DNA of 46,959 bases. Origin: Opitutia bacterium. GTDB taxonomy: Bacteria; Verrucomicrobiota; Verrucomicrobiia; Opitutales; Opitutaceae. Shown here piece after piece: positions 25,278 to 34,090 of the stretch; the stretch's first letter is position 1, and each line of letters opens with the position of its first letter. The notes beneath the pieces are model-generated. The model saw only the letters and a list, made by a program, of their open reading frames with translations, was not told where the DNA came from and made no database searches. A program made the position numbers and the translations under genes. The stretch spans positions 1 to 46,959 of the forward strand of contig CANJIU010000080.1 of the NCBI GenBank assembly GCA_947474365.1, read 5' to 3'.

Positions 25278-28163
25278 ATGAACGCCTCCCTGTCCTTGGT
25301 CATCCTCCTCGCCGCGTGTGCAGTCCGGGCCCTTGCCGCCGAACCGACCCTCGCGGGGCCGGCCGGCCGGCTCACGCTGGCACCGTCGGGAGAGGTCGAC
25401 GTGACGATGAGCGACGGCGCGATCGCGCGGTTCGCGCCGGTGTTCACCGTCCTCGCCGCCCGCGAGGATCCAAATCTCGAAATGCGTTGGGGCCAGTTTC
25501 CCGAGGCGGAGATGAAGCTCAGCGACACCGGCTCAATCTACAATGTGCTCACCTGGGGCCGCAAAACCACCGGGGCCGCCGCCACGCGGCATGTCGAGGA
25601 CGGTTTTGATCCCACGATCGATCGTGGCTACGGGCGCGGGCGGACCGCCAACCTCTTCGCGGCGGGAAAAGCGACGACCGTCCGGGCGACGACGAGCCGC
25701 GTCGACGGCGGCAGGATCATCTGGATGTTTCCGACGGCTGCCACCGCCAGCCTGCAGGCGGAACTCGATCTGCCGTCGGACGGCACGGCCCCGCGCCTGC
25801 GAATGAAAGCGACCGCGCAGGCGGACGGCTGGTACTCGTTTGGCTACGTGGGCGCTCCCGAAACTCCCGCTGCTGAAGCCGAGGAACTGTGGCAGCCGCT
25901 GATCTATAACGAACGCCGCTTCCCGCATGAATCGTTTTTGGAGGCGGCGTACCGCTGCCCGCTGCCGACGACACTGGTCACCCGTGGCGGCGTGACGACT
26001 GGCGTGCTCGCTGATTCGACAGAGTATCCGTTCCAGCCGCTGCCGAATTTCGCGAACTCGCGCTTCGGCGTGGCGCTGCGCAACACCCGTGGGCTCGCGC
26101 AGCCGATGCTGTTCGCACCGCTGCTCGGCGGGGCCGGCTCACGGATGAAGGCCGGTGAGACGCGCGAGTTCGTCATGCGGCTCGTCGTCGCCAAAGCGAA
26201 TCTCTCCGCCACCTATGAGCATATTGCCCGCACCGTCTATGGCTTCGCCGACGTGCGGCACAATGCGCTCGGCTCTCTCAACACCACCTTCGAGGCTATG
26301 CTCGAATTCGGCCTGAGCGACTACGCGAAATTCAATGCCGACCTGCGCGGCTTCGCCTACGACACCGACGTGCCCGGCGCGGTGAAGAACGTGTCCGCAC
26401 TGCACCCGCTCGGCCTCGCGCTTGTCACCGACCGTCCGGAGATCTACACGCGGCTCGCGCGACCGCTGATGGAGTTTTTCGTTTCGCGCGAGCGCTTCCT
26501 CTTCACGACCGATCCCAAGGTCAAAGGCCAGTCGGCCTCGTCCCGTCTCGGCGGACTCGGCGCGCCGCTCACCGAATACGCGAATCTGTACGCGATGTCA
26601 GGCGCACGCACCCCGTTTTTCCGCACCGCGGCCGAGGGATTGTACGGCCGGGACCGGGTCTTGAATCTCGAGGGAAATATTCGCGGCGACAACTGGTCCA
26701 ACGCCCTCGGTCTCTACCGCGCGACGGGGGAAAAGCACTGGCTCGACCACGCCATCAAGGATGCGGACGCCTATCTTAAGAAACGCGTCGGAGTGCGCCC
26801 GGCAGACTATTCGGACCCAGATTCCCGCGGCTTGTTTTTTTGGACGGCTTTCACCCCGCAGTGGATCGAGTTGTTTGAACTCTACGAAGAAACCAAGCTG
26901 CCGCGCTTTCTGGATGCGGCCCACGCGGGCGCGCGCGACTACGCACAGTTTGTCTGGCTCGCGCCGCGCATTCCCGGCGGCGACGTCCGCGTAAACGAGG
27001 ATGGCTTGGCGCCCGCCTACCGGTCCGGACCCCGTTTCCCGCGGATCAGGGCCGAGCCCGAAACCGTTCCCGCGTGGCGCACCTCCGAGATCGGTCTCAC
27101 CAGCGAGTCGGCCCCGACCAGCAAGGGGGCGCGCGGCATCTTCCTCGCCTGCTATGCGCCGTGGATGCTGCGTATCGCCGCGCTCAAGCACGACGCGTTC
27201 CTTCACGACATTGCCCGCTCCGCGATCATCGGCCGCTACACCAGTTTCCCGGGCTACCATATCAACACCGCGCGGACGACCGTCTACGAGAAACCCGACT
27301 TCGCGCGGCGCGGAAAAGACGAACTCAACTCGGCGACTTCGATTCACTACAACCACATCTGGCCGCACATCGCACTGCTGCTCGACTACCTCGTGGCAGA
27401 CGCGTTTGCGAAGTCGCGCGGCGCGATCGATTTTCCCGCGCGCTACGCCGAGGGTTACGGCTACCTGCAGCAACGCGTGTTCGGCGATCGCCCCGGCAAG
27501 GTCTACGACGAAAGCGGCCTCTACCTCTGGATGCCGCGCGGCGTGCTGATCGTCGACCATCCCGAACTCAATTTCGTGTTGGCCCGCGGCACAGACAAGG
27601 TGGCCGTCGCGCTCACCAACCAGTCGAAGTCCGCGCTCAAATCTCACGTCACGCTCTCGCGCGAGCGCGTGGCGTTCGCCCCGGGTGCCAACGCGAAAGT
27701 GACCGTGTGGGAAAACAACCGGCGGGTGGGCGAGGTGCCATTGGCGGCCGACGGCCGCATCGCCGTCGACGTCGCGGCCGAGGGCATCACCACGCTGATC
27801 ATCAGTGGCGTTGCGCCACGCGTGGAGTTTCAGGACCAGATACTCGGCCGCGCGGCCCGCCTCCCGGTGCAAAGTGTCGTCGATCTCGGGTGGCGCGGAG
27901 CGCGCGGCGTCGTGCTGTCGTTCGGCGCGGGCGAACTCACGAGTGCTTATGTTTACCTGCCCGATCAGGAGCGCGTCGTGAAAAACTGCACGGTCCACTA
28001 TCGGCAAGGCGGCGGCGAACTCCGCGCGGTGTCGGATACGTCATATCCCTTCGATTTTACGCTGCCCGTCGCGGGGGACGCGCCGCTGGAGTTCTGGTTC
28101 GAGGTCCAGTCAGGCACCGGGCCTGCGGAGAAATCTCCGGCCGGGCGTCTGCTCCTAAAATGA
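25278..28163 (+). CDS. Large secreted protein of unclassified family, candidate (alpha/alpha)-barrel CAZyme
   Basis: About 961 aa, signal peptide 1-21. I do not recognise the family firmly. By eye, residues 25-320 are beta-rich and 330-750 helical with the repeat spacing of an (alpha/alpha) toroid (EAMLEFGLSDY, LYRATGEKHWLDHAIKDADAY, QWIELFELYEET, PWMLRIAALKHDAFLHDIAR). Residues 755-961 are beta-strands again. Conserved His/Tyr/Asn clusters are likely active-site elements: YHINTARTT (Tyr660, His661) and HYNHIWPH (His690, Tyr691, Asn692, His693, His697). The shape and His/Tyr clusters resemble toroid polysaccharide lyases and glucuronyl hydrolases in general layout. The same family recurs at 44.5 kb. 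It overlaps the next GH95 start by four bases (ATGA at 28160). Confidence 0.75.
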   Translation: MNASLSLVILLAACAVRALAAEPTLAGPAGRLTLAPSGEVDVTMSDGAIARFAPVFTVLAAREDPNLEMRWGQFPEAEMKLSDTGSIYNVLTWGRKTTGAAATRHVEDGFDPTIDRGYGRGRTANLFAAGKATTVRATTSRVDGGRIIWMFPTAATASLQAELDLPSDGTAPRLRMKATAQADGWYSFGYVGAPETPAAEAEELWQPLIYNERRFPHESFLEAAYRCPLPTTLVTRGGVTTGVLADSTEYPFQPLPNFANSRFGVALRNTRGLAQPMLFAPLLGGAGSRMKAGETREFVMRLVVAKANLSATYEHIARTVYGFADVRHNALGSLNTTFEAMLEFGLSDYAKFNADLRGFAYDTDVPGAVKNVSALHPLGLALVTDRPEIYTRLARPLMEFFVSRERFLFTTDPKVKGQSASSRLGGLGAPLTEYANLYAMSGARTPFFRTAAEGLYGRDRVLNLEGNIRGDNWSNALGLYRATGEKHWLDHAIKDADAYLKKRVGVRPADYSDPDSRGLFFWTAFTPQWIELFELYEETKLPRFLDAAHAGARDYAQFVWLAPRIPGGDVRVNEDGLAPAYRSGPRFPRIRAEPETVPAWRTSEIGLTSESAPTSKGARGIFLACYAPWMLRIAALKHDAFLHDIARSAIIGRYTSFPGYHINTARTTVYEKPDFARRGKDELNSATSIHYNHIWPHIALLLDYLVADAFAKSRGAIDFPARYAEGYGYLQQRVFGDRPGKVYDESGLYLWMPRGVLIVDHPELNFVLARGTDKVAVALTNQSKSALKSHVTLSRERVAFAPGANAKVTVWENNRRVGEVPLAADGRIAVDVAAEGITTLIISGVAPRVEFQDQILGRAARLPVQSVVDLGWRGARGVVLSFGAGELTSAYVYLPDQERVVKNCTVHYRQGGGELRAVSDTSYPFDFTLPVAGDAPLEFWFEVQSGTGPAEKSPAGRLLLK

Positions 28164-30564
28164 AAACGCGTTTCGCTCGTCGCGGCCTTTGGTGGTGCGC
28201 TGTGCTCGGCATGGCGACTGCGGCCCAGTTTGCGCCGGCCCAATCCGCGGCGCCGGTTTCCTCCGTGCTCTGGTATCGCGAGCCCGCGCGCACGTGGCAC
28301 GAGGCGCTGCCCGTGGGCAACGGCCGGATCGGCGCGCTCGTGCATGGCGGCGCGGACAGCGAGTTGCTCCAGCTCAACGAGGGCAGCGTGTGGTCCGGTC
28401 GCGCCGATTACGTCGAGAAACCCGAGGTGCTCCAGAATCTTCCCCGGTTGCGCGAGCTGCTCTTCGCCGGGAAACACGCCGAGGCCGAGGCTCTTGCCAA
28501 ACGGCACCTGACCACGGTGCCGCGTCCCGACTATGGCAGCTTCCAGCCGCTCGGCGACCTGCGCCTGGAGTTCGAAACCGACATCGCGCATACGCGCGAC
28601 TATCGGCGCGAGCTCATCCTCGACACCGCGGTGGCGCGCACGACGTTCAAACGCGGCAGCGTCACGCACTCCCGCGAAGTTTTTTGCAGCGCACCCGGCG
28701 GAGTGCTCGTGATTCGCCTCACCGCGAGCCGGCCGGGGCTCATCACGTTTCGCGCCCTGCTCGGACGGATGGGCGCGGTCACGCGCGTGGAGGGCGCCGA
28801 TGCCGTGTTGATGACGGGGCGTTGCGCCGAAGGCGGCACGGAGTTCGCCTTGGGCCTTCGGGCGCTCTCCGACGGTGGCCGGATCACCGCCACCGACAAC
28901 GCCCTCACGGTCGATCACGCCAACGCCGTCACGCTCCTGCTGACCGTTGGCACGAGCTATTATCATTCCGATCCCGCCGCGACAGCGCGCCTCGCTCTCT
29001 CGCAAGCTGCGGGCCGCGGCTATCAACAATTGCTCGTCGATCACAGGCGCGACCATGAAGCGCTTTTTCGCCGGGTTGCGCTCGAACTCGGCGGCACCGA
29101 GGCCACCACTGTCGCACTGCCGACAGATGCCCGATTACGTCGAGCCGCCACCGGCGAACCGGATCCCGGATTAGTGGCGCTGTATTTCGCCTACGGTCGC
29201 TACCTGCTCATCGCGTCCTCTCGGGCGGGTGCGCTGCCGGCAAATTTGCAGGGACTCTGGAACCCGTTGCCGAATCCGCCGTGGTTCTCCGATTTCACGA
29301 TCAACATCAACACGCAGATGAATTACTGGCCCGCCGAAGTTGGGGGCCTCGCGGAATGTCACGAGCCGCTGCTCGCCCTCGCCGAGGCGCAGGTGCCGCT
29401 CGCGCAGCGCACGGCGCGCGAGCGCTTCGGGGCCGGCGGGTTGGCGCTCAGCACGCGCACGACCATCTGGGGGCGCAGCGATCTGCGCGGCTCGACGGGC
29501 CTTTTCTGGCCCGAGGCGCCGGCGTGGCTGGCGGCGCACTTCTGGGAGCGCTGGTTGTTTTCGCAGGATCGGAAATTTCTGACCGAGCGCGCGTGGCGTA
29601 TATGCGGGAAGCGGCGCGGTTCTACGTCGATACGCTCGTCGAGCATCCCCAGCACCGTTGGTTGGTCAGTGGGCCGTCCACTTCACCGGAAAATTCCTAC
29701 GTCGCACCCGATGGCACGCGCACCGGCCTCGACATGGGCCCGGCCATGACGATGGCGATCGTGCGGGAGTTGTTCGACCACTGTATCGCCGCGGCTGAAC
29801 TGCTCGGCACGGATCGCGAATTCGCCGCGGTGCTGCGCGAGAAGCGCGCCCGCATCGCCCCGATCCGGATCGGCGCCGACGGACGCCTGCTGGAGTGGTC
29901 TGAGGATTTTAAGGAACGTGAACCCGGCCACCGCCACACGTCGCACCTTTTCCCGCTTCATCCTGGCGACGAGATTTCTGTGCGTCGCACGCCCCAATTC
30001 GCCGCTGCGGCGCGCAAATCCCTCGAGGCGCGGCTGAGTCACGGGGGCGGCTACACCGGTTGGAGCCGGGCCTGGTTGATCAATTTCTGGGCGCGACTTG
30101 AAGACGGTGACAAGGCCCACGAGAGCATCGTCGCGCTCTTGAAGGATTGCACGTTTCCCAATCTCTTCGACAACCATTATCGCTCCGAAGGAAACGTTTT
30201 CCAGATCGACGGGAATTTAGGGACCACCGCCGCGATTGCAGAGATGCTCCTGCAGAGCCACGATCCATCGGTCGGCGCTGGGGAGGTCGGAAAACTCAGC
30301 CTGTTGCCCGCCTTGCCGCACGCGTGGAGGGAAGGAAGGGTGCGGGGATTGCGTGCACGCGGCGGGTTTACGGTCGACCTGCAATGGCGCAACGGTGCGA
30401 TGACGGCGGCCACGGTTGTTTCCACCCACGGCCATCCGTGCACGGTGCGCGCGCGGACTCCTTTCCGACTCGGCTCGGCCCAGAGTCGCGCTGACGGCTT
30501 GGACCACGTCCTTGAATTCCCAACGGTGGCCGGAACGAGCTACGAAATAAGGTCGCAGCCATGA
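28160..30564 (+). pseudogene. GH95 alpha-L-fucosidase/galactosidase interrupted by a one-base frameshift
   Basis: The gene starts at ATG 28160 with a signal peptide (MKTRFARRGLWWCAVLGMATAAQFAPA) and reads as a normal GH95 for 479 codons through TININTQMNYWPAE (Thr380, Asn382, Asn384) to LTERAW at 29596. The frame then breaks: homology resumes one frame over at 29599 with YMREAARFYVDTLVEHP and continues through GRLLEWSEDF, GHRHTSHLFPLHPG and VFQIDGNLG to the stop at 30564. The expected codon between W and Y would be Pro (ccg), and only two bases (cg, 29597-29598) are present, so one C appears to be missing. All catalytic segments are otherwise intact, so this is a very recent mutation or a sequencing error. 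Repaired length would be about 801 aa. Confidence 0.85.
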
Positions 30565-30764
30565 AACACACCATGCCACTTCTCGCCGCCCTGCTGCTGC
30601 TGGTCCTAGTCGCTGGGCTTCGCGCCGGTGATGACCGATCCCCTGCGGCAGCTGAAAAGCTCAGCCGCGCGGGAGCGCTTCGGCGCCGGCGGCCTGTGAC
30701 TCGGGTGCGGGAAAAGTTCAGGTTAGATTTCAGGCCGCCGGTCACTCACAAAGTTCGGGTTCCC
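30561..30764 (+). other. Orphan signal-peptide start between GH95 and GH106
   Basis: ATG 30561 overlaps the GH95 stop (ATGA) and encodes a textbook signal peptide, MKHTMPLLAALLLLVLVAG, ending near GLRAGDD. It then runs in frame through an Arg-rich stretch into the separate signal peptide of the GH106 gene at 30765. The tract is probably either the surviving 5' end of a deleted gene or a spurious start. I do not count it as part of the GH106 protein, because two consecutive leaders would be odd. Confidence 0.4.
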
Positions 30765-33698
30765 ATGCGCCCGCCCCGCCGCATTTTGCTCACGTTCGCC
30801 GCCGCGCTGGTGTTTTCGTTCCTCACGGGTGGCGCCGCGGACGAGGCGACGGCCGCCGATCGGCTCGCGGCCGGCTTCGCTTCGCCGCCGACAAACGCGC
30901 GCCCGCTCGTGTGGTGGCATTGGATCAACGGCAACATCTCCAAACGTGGCATCGAGGCGGACCTTGCCGACATGAAGCGCGTGGGCATCGCGGGCGTGCA
31001 GATGTTCGACGCGAGCATCTACCTGCCCGCCGGTCCCGTGCGCTACGGCACCGACCTCTGGCATGAACATGTGCAGCACGCGATCGCGACGGCGGAAAAA
31101 CTTGGACTTGAGTTCCATTTGATGAACACCCCCGGCTGGTCGGCCAGCGGCGGCCCGTGGGTCACGCCGGAGCGTTCGATGAAGAAACTCGTTTGGAGCG
31201 AGACGACGGCTGCTGGCGGCGGCGCGCTCACGCTCGCCGTGGCGCGCCCGAAGATCGAGCCCCTGAAGTTCCGCACGCCGCCCGCGGTGAAAATGGAAAA
31301 TTTCTACCGCGACGTCGCCGTGTTCGCCGTGCCGGCCGACGCCATGCTTCGCACCGCGGATCTCAGTTTCAAAACGAAACTTGCCGACAAGACGCTGACC
31401 GCCGCGCCGCCCGATACCAGCCCCGCCGGCTGCATCCCGCGTGATCGCGTGCTGGACCTCACCGCGGATTTCGATGCCACCACCGGCACGCTCCGCGCCG
31501 CACTGCCCGCCGGCCGCTGGACGATTCTGCGGTTCGGTTTCACCTCGACCAGCTCGACCAATCATCCTGCCGTGCCCGAGGGTCACGGCCTCGAGATCGA
31601 CAAGATGGATTCCGACGCGGTGTCGTTTTACTTCGACCGCGCGCTCGGTCGCATCCTGCGCGAAGCCGGGCCGCGCGTCGGCACGACCGTGAAGGGCATT
31701 CTCTTCGACAGTTTCGAGGCCGGCCCGCAAAACTGGACCGACACTTTTCCCGCGCAGTTTCGCGCCCTCGCCGGCTACGACATTGTCCCGCTGCTCCCCG
31801 TGCTGGCCGGCCGCGTGATCGAGAGCCCCGCGTTCACCGAGTGTGTGCTCCGCGATTTTCGCGGCGCGGTCGAGCAGCTGATCGCTAAAAACTATTTTGG
31901 CACCATGCAGCAGCGCGCGCACGAGCGCGGGTTTGTGATCTACGCTGAGGCGCAGGGCGGGCCGCTGAATCCGGTTTCGGCGAACGAGTTTGTCGATGTG
32001 CCGATGAACGAATTCTGGATGCCCGACACCGCGCCGCGCTTTCCGCGCATCAAGCTCGCAGCGTCGGTCGCGAATGTCCTCGGCCGCCCGCTCGTCGGCG
32101 CCGAGGCGTTCACCGCCAAGCCCGAAGACGGCCGCTGGCTCGCGACGCCCGCCACGCTCAAGGACCCCGGCGACTACGCGTGGACGGCCGGCATCAACCG
32201 CTTCATCCTCCACCACTACGTGCACCAACCCACCGACGACGGCCCCGGCTTCGGCCTCGGCCGCTACGGCACCCACTTTGGCCGTCTCAACACCTGGTGG
32301 CCGCTCGCCGGCGCGTGGATCGACTACGTCGCGCGCGGGCAGTTTTTGCTCCAGCAGGGCCGCACCGTTGCCGACATCTGCTTCCTGCAAAACGAAGATC
32401 ACGGCTACGCCTATCCCACCACGATGGTCGCCGTCCCGCCGGGTTACGACTTCGACATCTGCTATCCGCGCCACCTCGCCGCGATGACGTGGCGCGATGG
32501 GGTGCTCGCGCTTCCGACCGGCCCCGCGTATCGCGTGCTGATACTCCCGGAAAACTGGGCCGCCGATCTCGCGACGCTGCGCAAACTCCGCGACCTCGCG
32601 CGCGCCGGTGCCCCAATCTTCGGCTGCGCGCCGGTCGTGCCCGCGGGGGCTCGCGACTACGAGGCGCGCGAGGAATTCGCGGCGCTCGTGCGCGAACTGT
32701 GGATCGACAGCGCGACCAACTCGCAGTCGCTCATCCGCTCCGAAAAACTTCCGGCCGCGCTCCGCGCCATTGCCCTCCCGCCCGATGTCGCCTTTCCCGT
32801 CGCGCCCGCCGGCGGCGAGCTTCGACACATCCACCGCCGCACCGCGGAGGCCGACGTCTATTTCGTCTTCAACCACTCCGACCGCGACGTCGCTGGCGAA
32901 TTCAGCTTTCGCACCGTCGGCCGCCAGCCTGAGCTTTGGAACGCGCTCACGGGCGCGCACGCCGACGCGCCGGGCTTTCGGATAAACGCCGCGGCTGCGT
33001 CCACGACCGTCCCGCTCCAACTTGAGCCGCACGGTTCGATTTTCGTCGTCTTTCGCCTCGCCTCGGTCGCGCCGCATCGTGATGCGCCGAAAACCATGAT
33101 CGCTGCGGCGCTCACTGTCACCGGACCGTGGCGCGTGGTGTTTCACGACGGCCGCGGCGCTCCGCCCGAGGCGACGTTTGCGACGCTCGCATCGTGGAGC
33201 GAACACTCCGACCCCGGCATCAAGTTCTACTCCGGCACCGGCACCTACCGCACGACCTTCGCCGTTCCATCTGCCAACCTCCGCGCCGGCGCGATCGCCA
33301 CGCTCGACCTCGGAGCCGTCGCCGACCTCGCCGAGGTGCGGCTCAACGGCGCGCTCCTCGGCACGCTTTGGCAGCCGCCGTTCCGCACCGCCGTCACTCG
33401 CCACCTGCGCGCCGGCGACAATACACTCGAGGTCCGCGTCGCCAATCGCTGGATCAATCGCATCATCGGCGACGAGTCCCTCAGCACCGAACTTCGTTAT
33501 CAGCCCGAGGGGAAAAACAAGTTCACCGACGGAAAACTCGAGGCTCTCCCGGCGTGGCTCTACGACCGCACGCGGCTCGGCGAACGCCAGCGCCACAGCT
33601 TCACGACGTGGAAACACTACGACGCCGATTCGCCTCTCGTCCCCGCCGGCCTGCTCGGCCCGGTGAGAATCGAGTGGCACGCCGCGGTTGGACCGTGA
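30765..33698 (+). CDS. GH106 alpha-L-rhamnosidase
   Basis: About 977 aa, signal peptide 1-27 from ATG 30765. The N-terminal barrel has the GH106 signature: ARPLVWWHWINGNISKRGIE, DMKRVGIAGVQMFDAS, FHLMNTPGWSASGGPWV, and later YAEAQGGPLN, VGAEAFTAKP and INRFILHHYVHQP. The Glu in GAEAF and the Glu/Asp residues of FDSFEAG are plausible catalytic acids. A galactose-binding-like C-terminal region is suggested by LDLGAVADLAEVRLNGALLG, a delta-sandwich shared with beta-galactosidase accessory domains, and by VRVANRWINRIIGDESL. GH106 enzymes remove terminal alpha-L-rhamnose from pectic and arabinogalactan side chains. It follows the frameshifted GH95 in the same direction. A 392-base gap separates it from the next receptor, so the transcript may end here. 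Confidence 0.9.
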   Translation: MRPPRRILLTFAAALVFSFLTGGAADEATAADRLAAGFASPPTNARPLVWWHWINGNISKRGIEADLADMKRVGIAGVQMFDASIYLPAGPVRYGTDLWHEHVQHAIATAEKLGLEFHLMNTPGWSASGGPWVTPERSMKKLVWSETTAAGGGALTLAVARPKIEPLKFRTPPAVKMENFYRDVAVFAVPADAMLRTADLSFKTKLADKTLTAAPPDTSPAGCIPRDRVLDLTADFDATTGTLRAALPAGRWTILRFGFTSTSSTNHPAVPEGHGLEIDKMDSDAVSFYFDRALGRILREAGPRVGTTVKGILFDSFEAGPQNWTDTFPAQFRALAGYDIVPLLPVLAGRVIESPAFTECVLRDFRGAVEQLIAKNYFGTMQQRAHERGFVIYAEAQGGPLNPVSANEFVDVPMNEFWMPDTAPRFPRIKLAASVANVLGRPLVGAEAFTAKPEDGRWLATPATLKDPGDYAWTAGINRFILHHYVHQPTDDGPGFGLGRYGTHFGRLNTWWPLAGAWIDYVARGQFLLQQGRTVADICFLQNEDHGYAYPTTMVAVPPGYDFDICYPRHLAAMTWRDGVLALPTGPAYRVLILPENWAADLATLRKLRDLARAGAPIFGCAPVVPAGARDYEAREEFAALVRELWIDSATNSQSLIRSEKLPAALRAIALPPDVAFPVAPAGGELRHIHRRTAEADVYFVFNHSDRDVAGEFSFRTVGRQPELWNALTGAHADAPGFRINAAAASTTVPLQLEPHGSIFVVFRLASVAPHRDAPKTMIAAALTVTGPWRVVFHDGRGAPPEATFATLASWSEHSDPGIKFYSGTGTYRTTFAVPSANLRAGAIATLDLGAVADLAEVRLNGALLGTLWQPPFRTAVTRHLRAGDNTLEVRVANRWINRIIGDESLSTELRYQPEGKNKFTDGKLEALPAWLYDRTRLGERQRHSFTTWKHYDADSPLVPAGLLGPVRIEWHAAVGP

Positions 33699-34090
33699 CG
33701 AAAATTCCTGCCGGAAAAATCGAGACCCTCCCATATGCTCATACGAAGATATTTCCTGGCGCTCACCGCGTCGCTCGACGAATCCGGTTTCCTCCGCTGC
33801 TTGGTGGAGTGCACGCCGCCCGGCACGCCGAAGCCGTCCCGACTACGAGGCGCACGTGCGCGATGAGGTTTTGGCTTAAGTCGGTTCGTCGAGTTCCAAA
33901 TGAATCTCCGCCTCTCGCTTTCCCTCGCATCAGATCCCGAATCGGGCTCGATTCGTGGGTGAAGCCACGCTCTGCCCCCAACTCCTTGAAATCCAATTCC
34001 GCTCATTCACCTCTCCCCGTGTTCTTCGACGCCTACATCGAGAGACCGACGCCGATCCATGACCATCGCTCGGTTCACGTTTTCCGATGG
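33699..34090. other. Intergenic region before the SusC-like receptor
   Basis: No open frame here looks like a gene. The only visible element is a 12-base perfect palindrome, gcgcacgtgcgc, at 33850-33861 with a central CG step, which could be a regulator site or chance in GC-rich DNA. I could not place a convincing promoter. The tract is the longest non-coding stretch in the glycan locus, so the receptor operon probably has its own promoter here. Confidence 0.4.

Noticed and set aside
20975..25528. A 1517-codon open frame on the minus strand
   Set aside because: It is antisense to a GH95 gene and a beta-helix/hydrolase gene, is rich in Arg, Gly and Ala, and shows no domain. It arises from the strong third-position GC bias of the plus-strand genes.
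30561..33698. Extending GH106 to ATG 30561
   Set aside because: This would give two consecutive signal peptides separated by an Arg-rich linker; ATG 30765 gives a normal leader and family-typical length.
30723..33734. A 1003-codon open frame on the minus strand over the GH106 gene
   Set aside because: Antisense shadow of the rhamnosidase; no recognisable motif and composition typical of a reverse-frame artefact.
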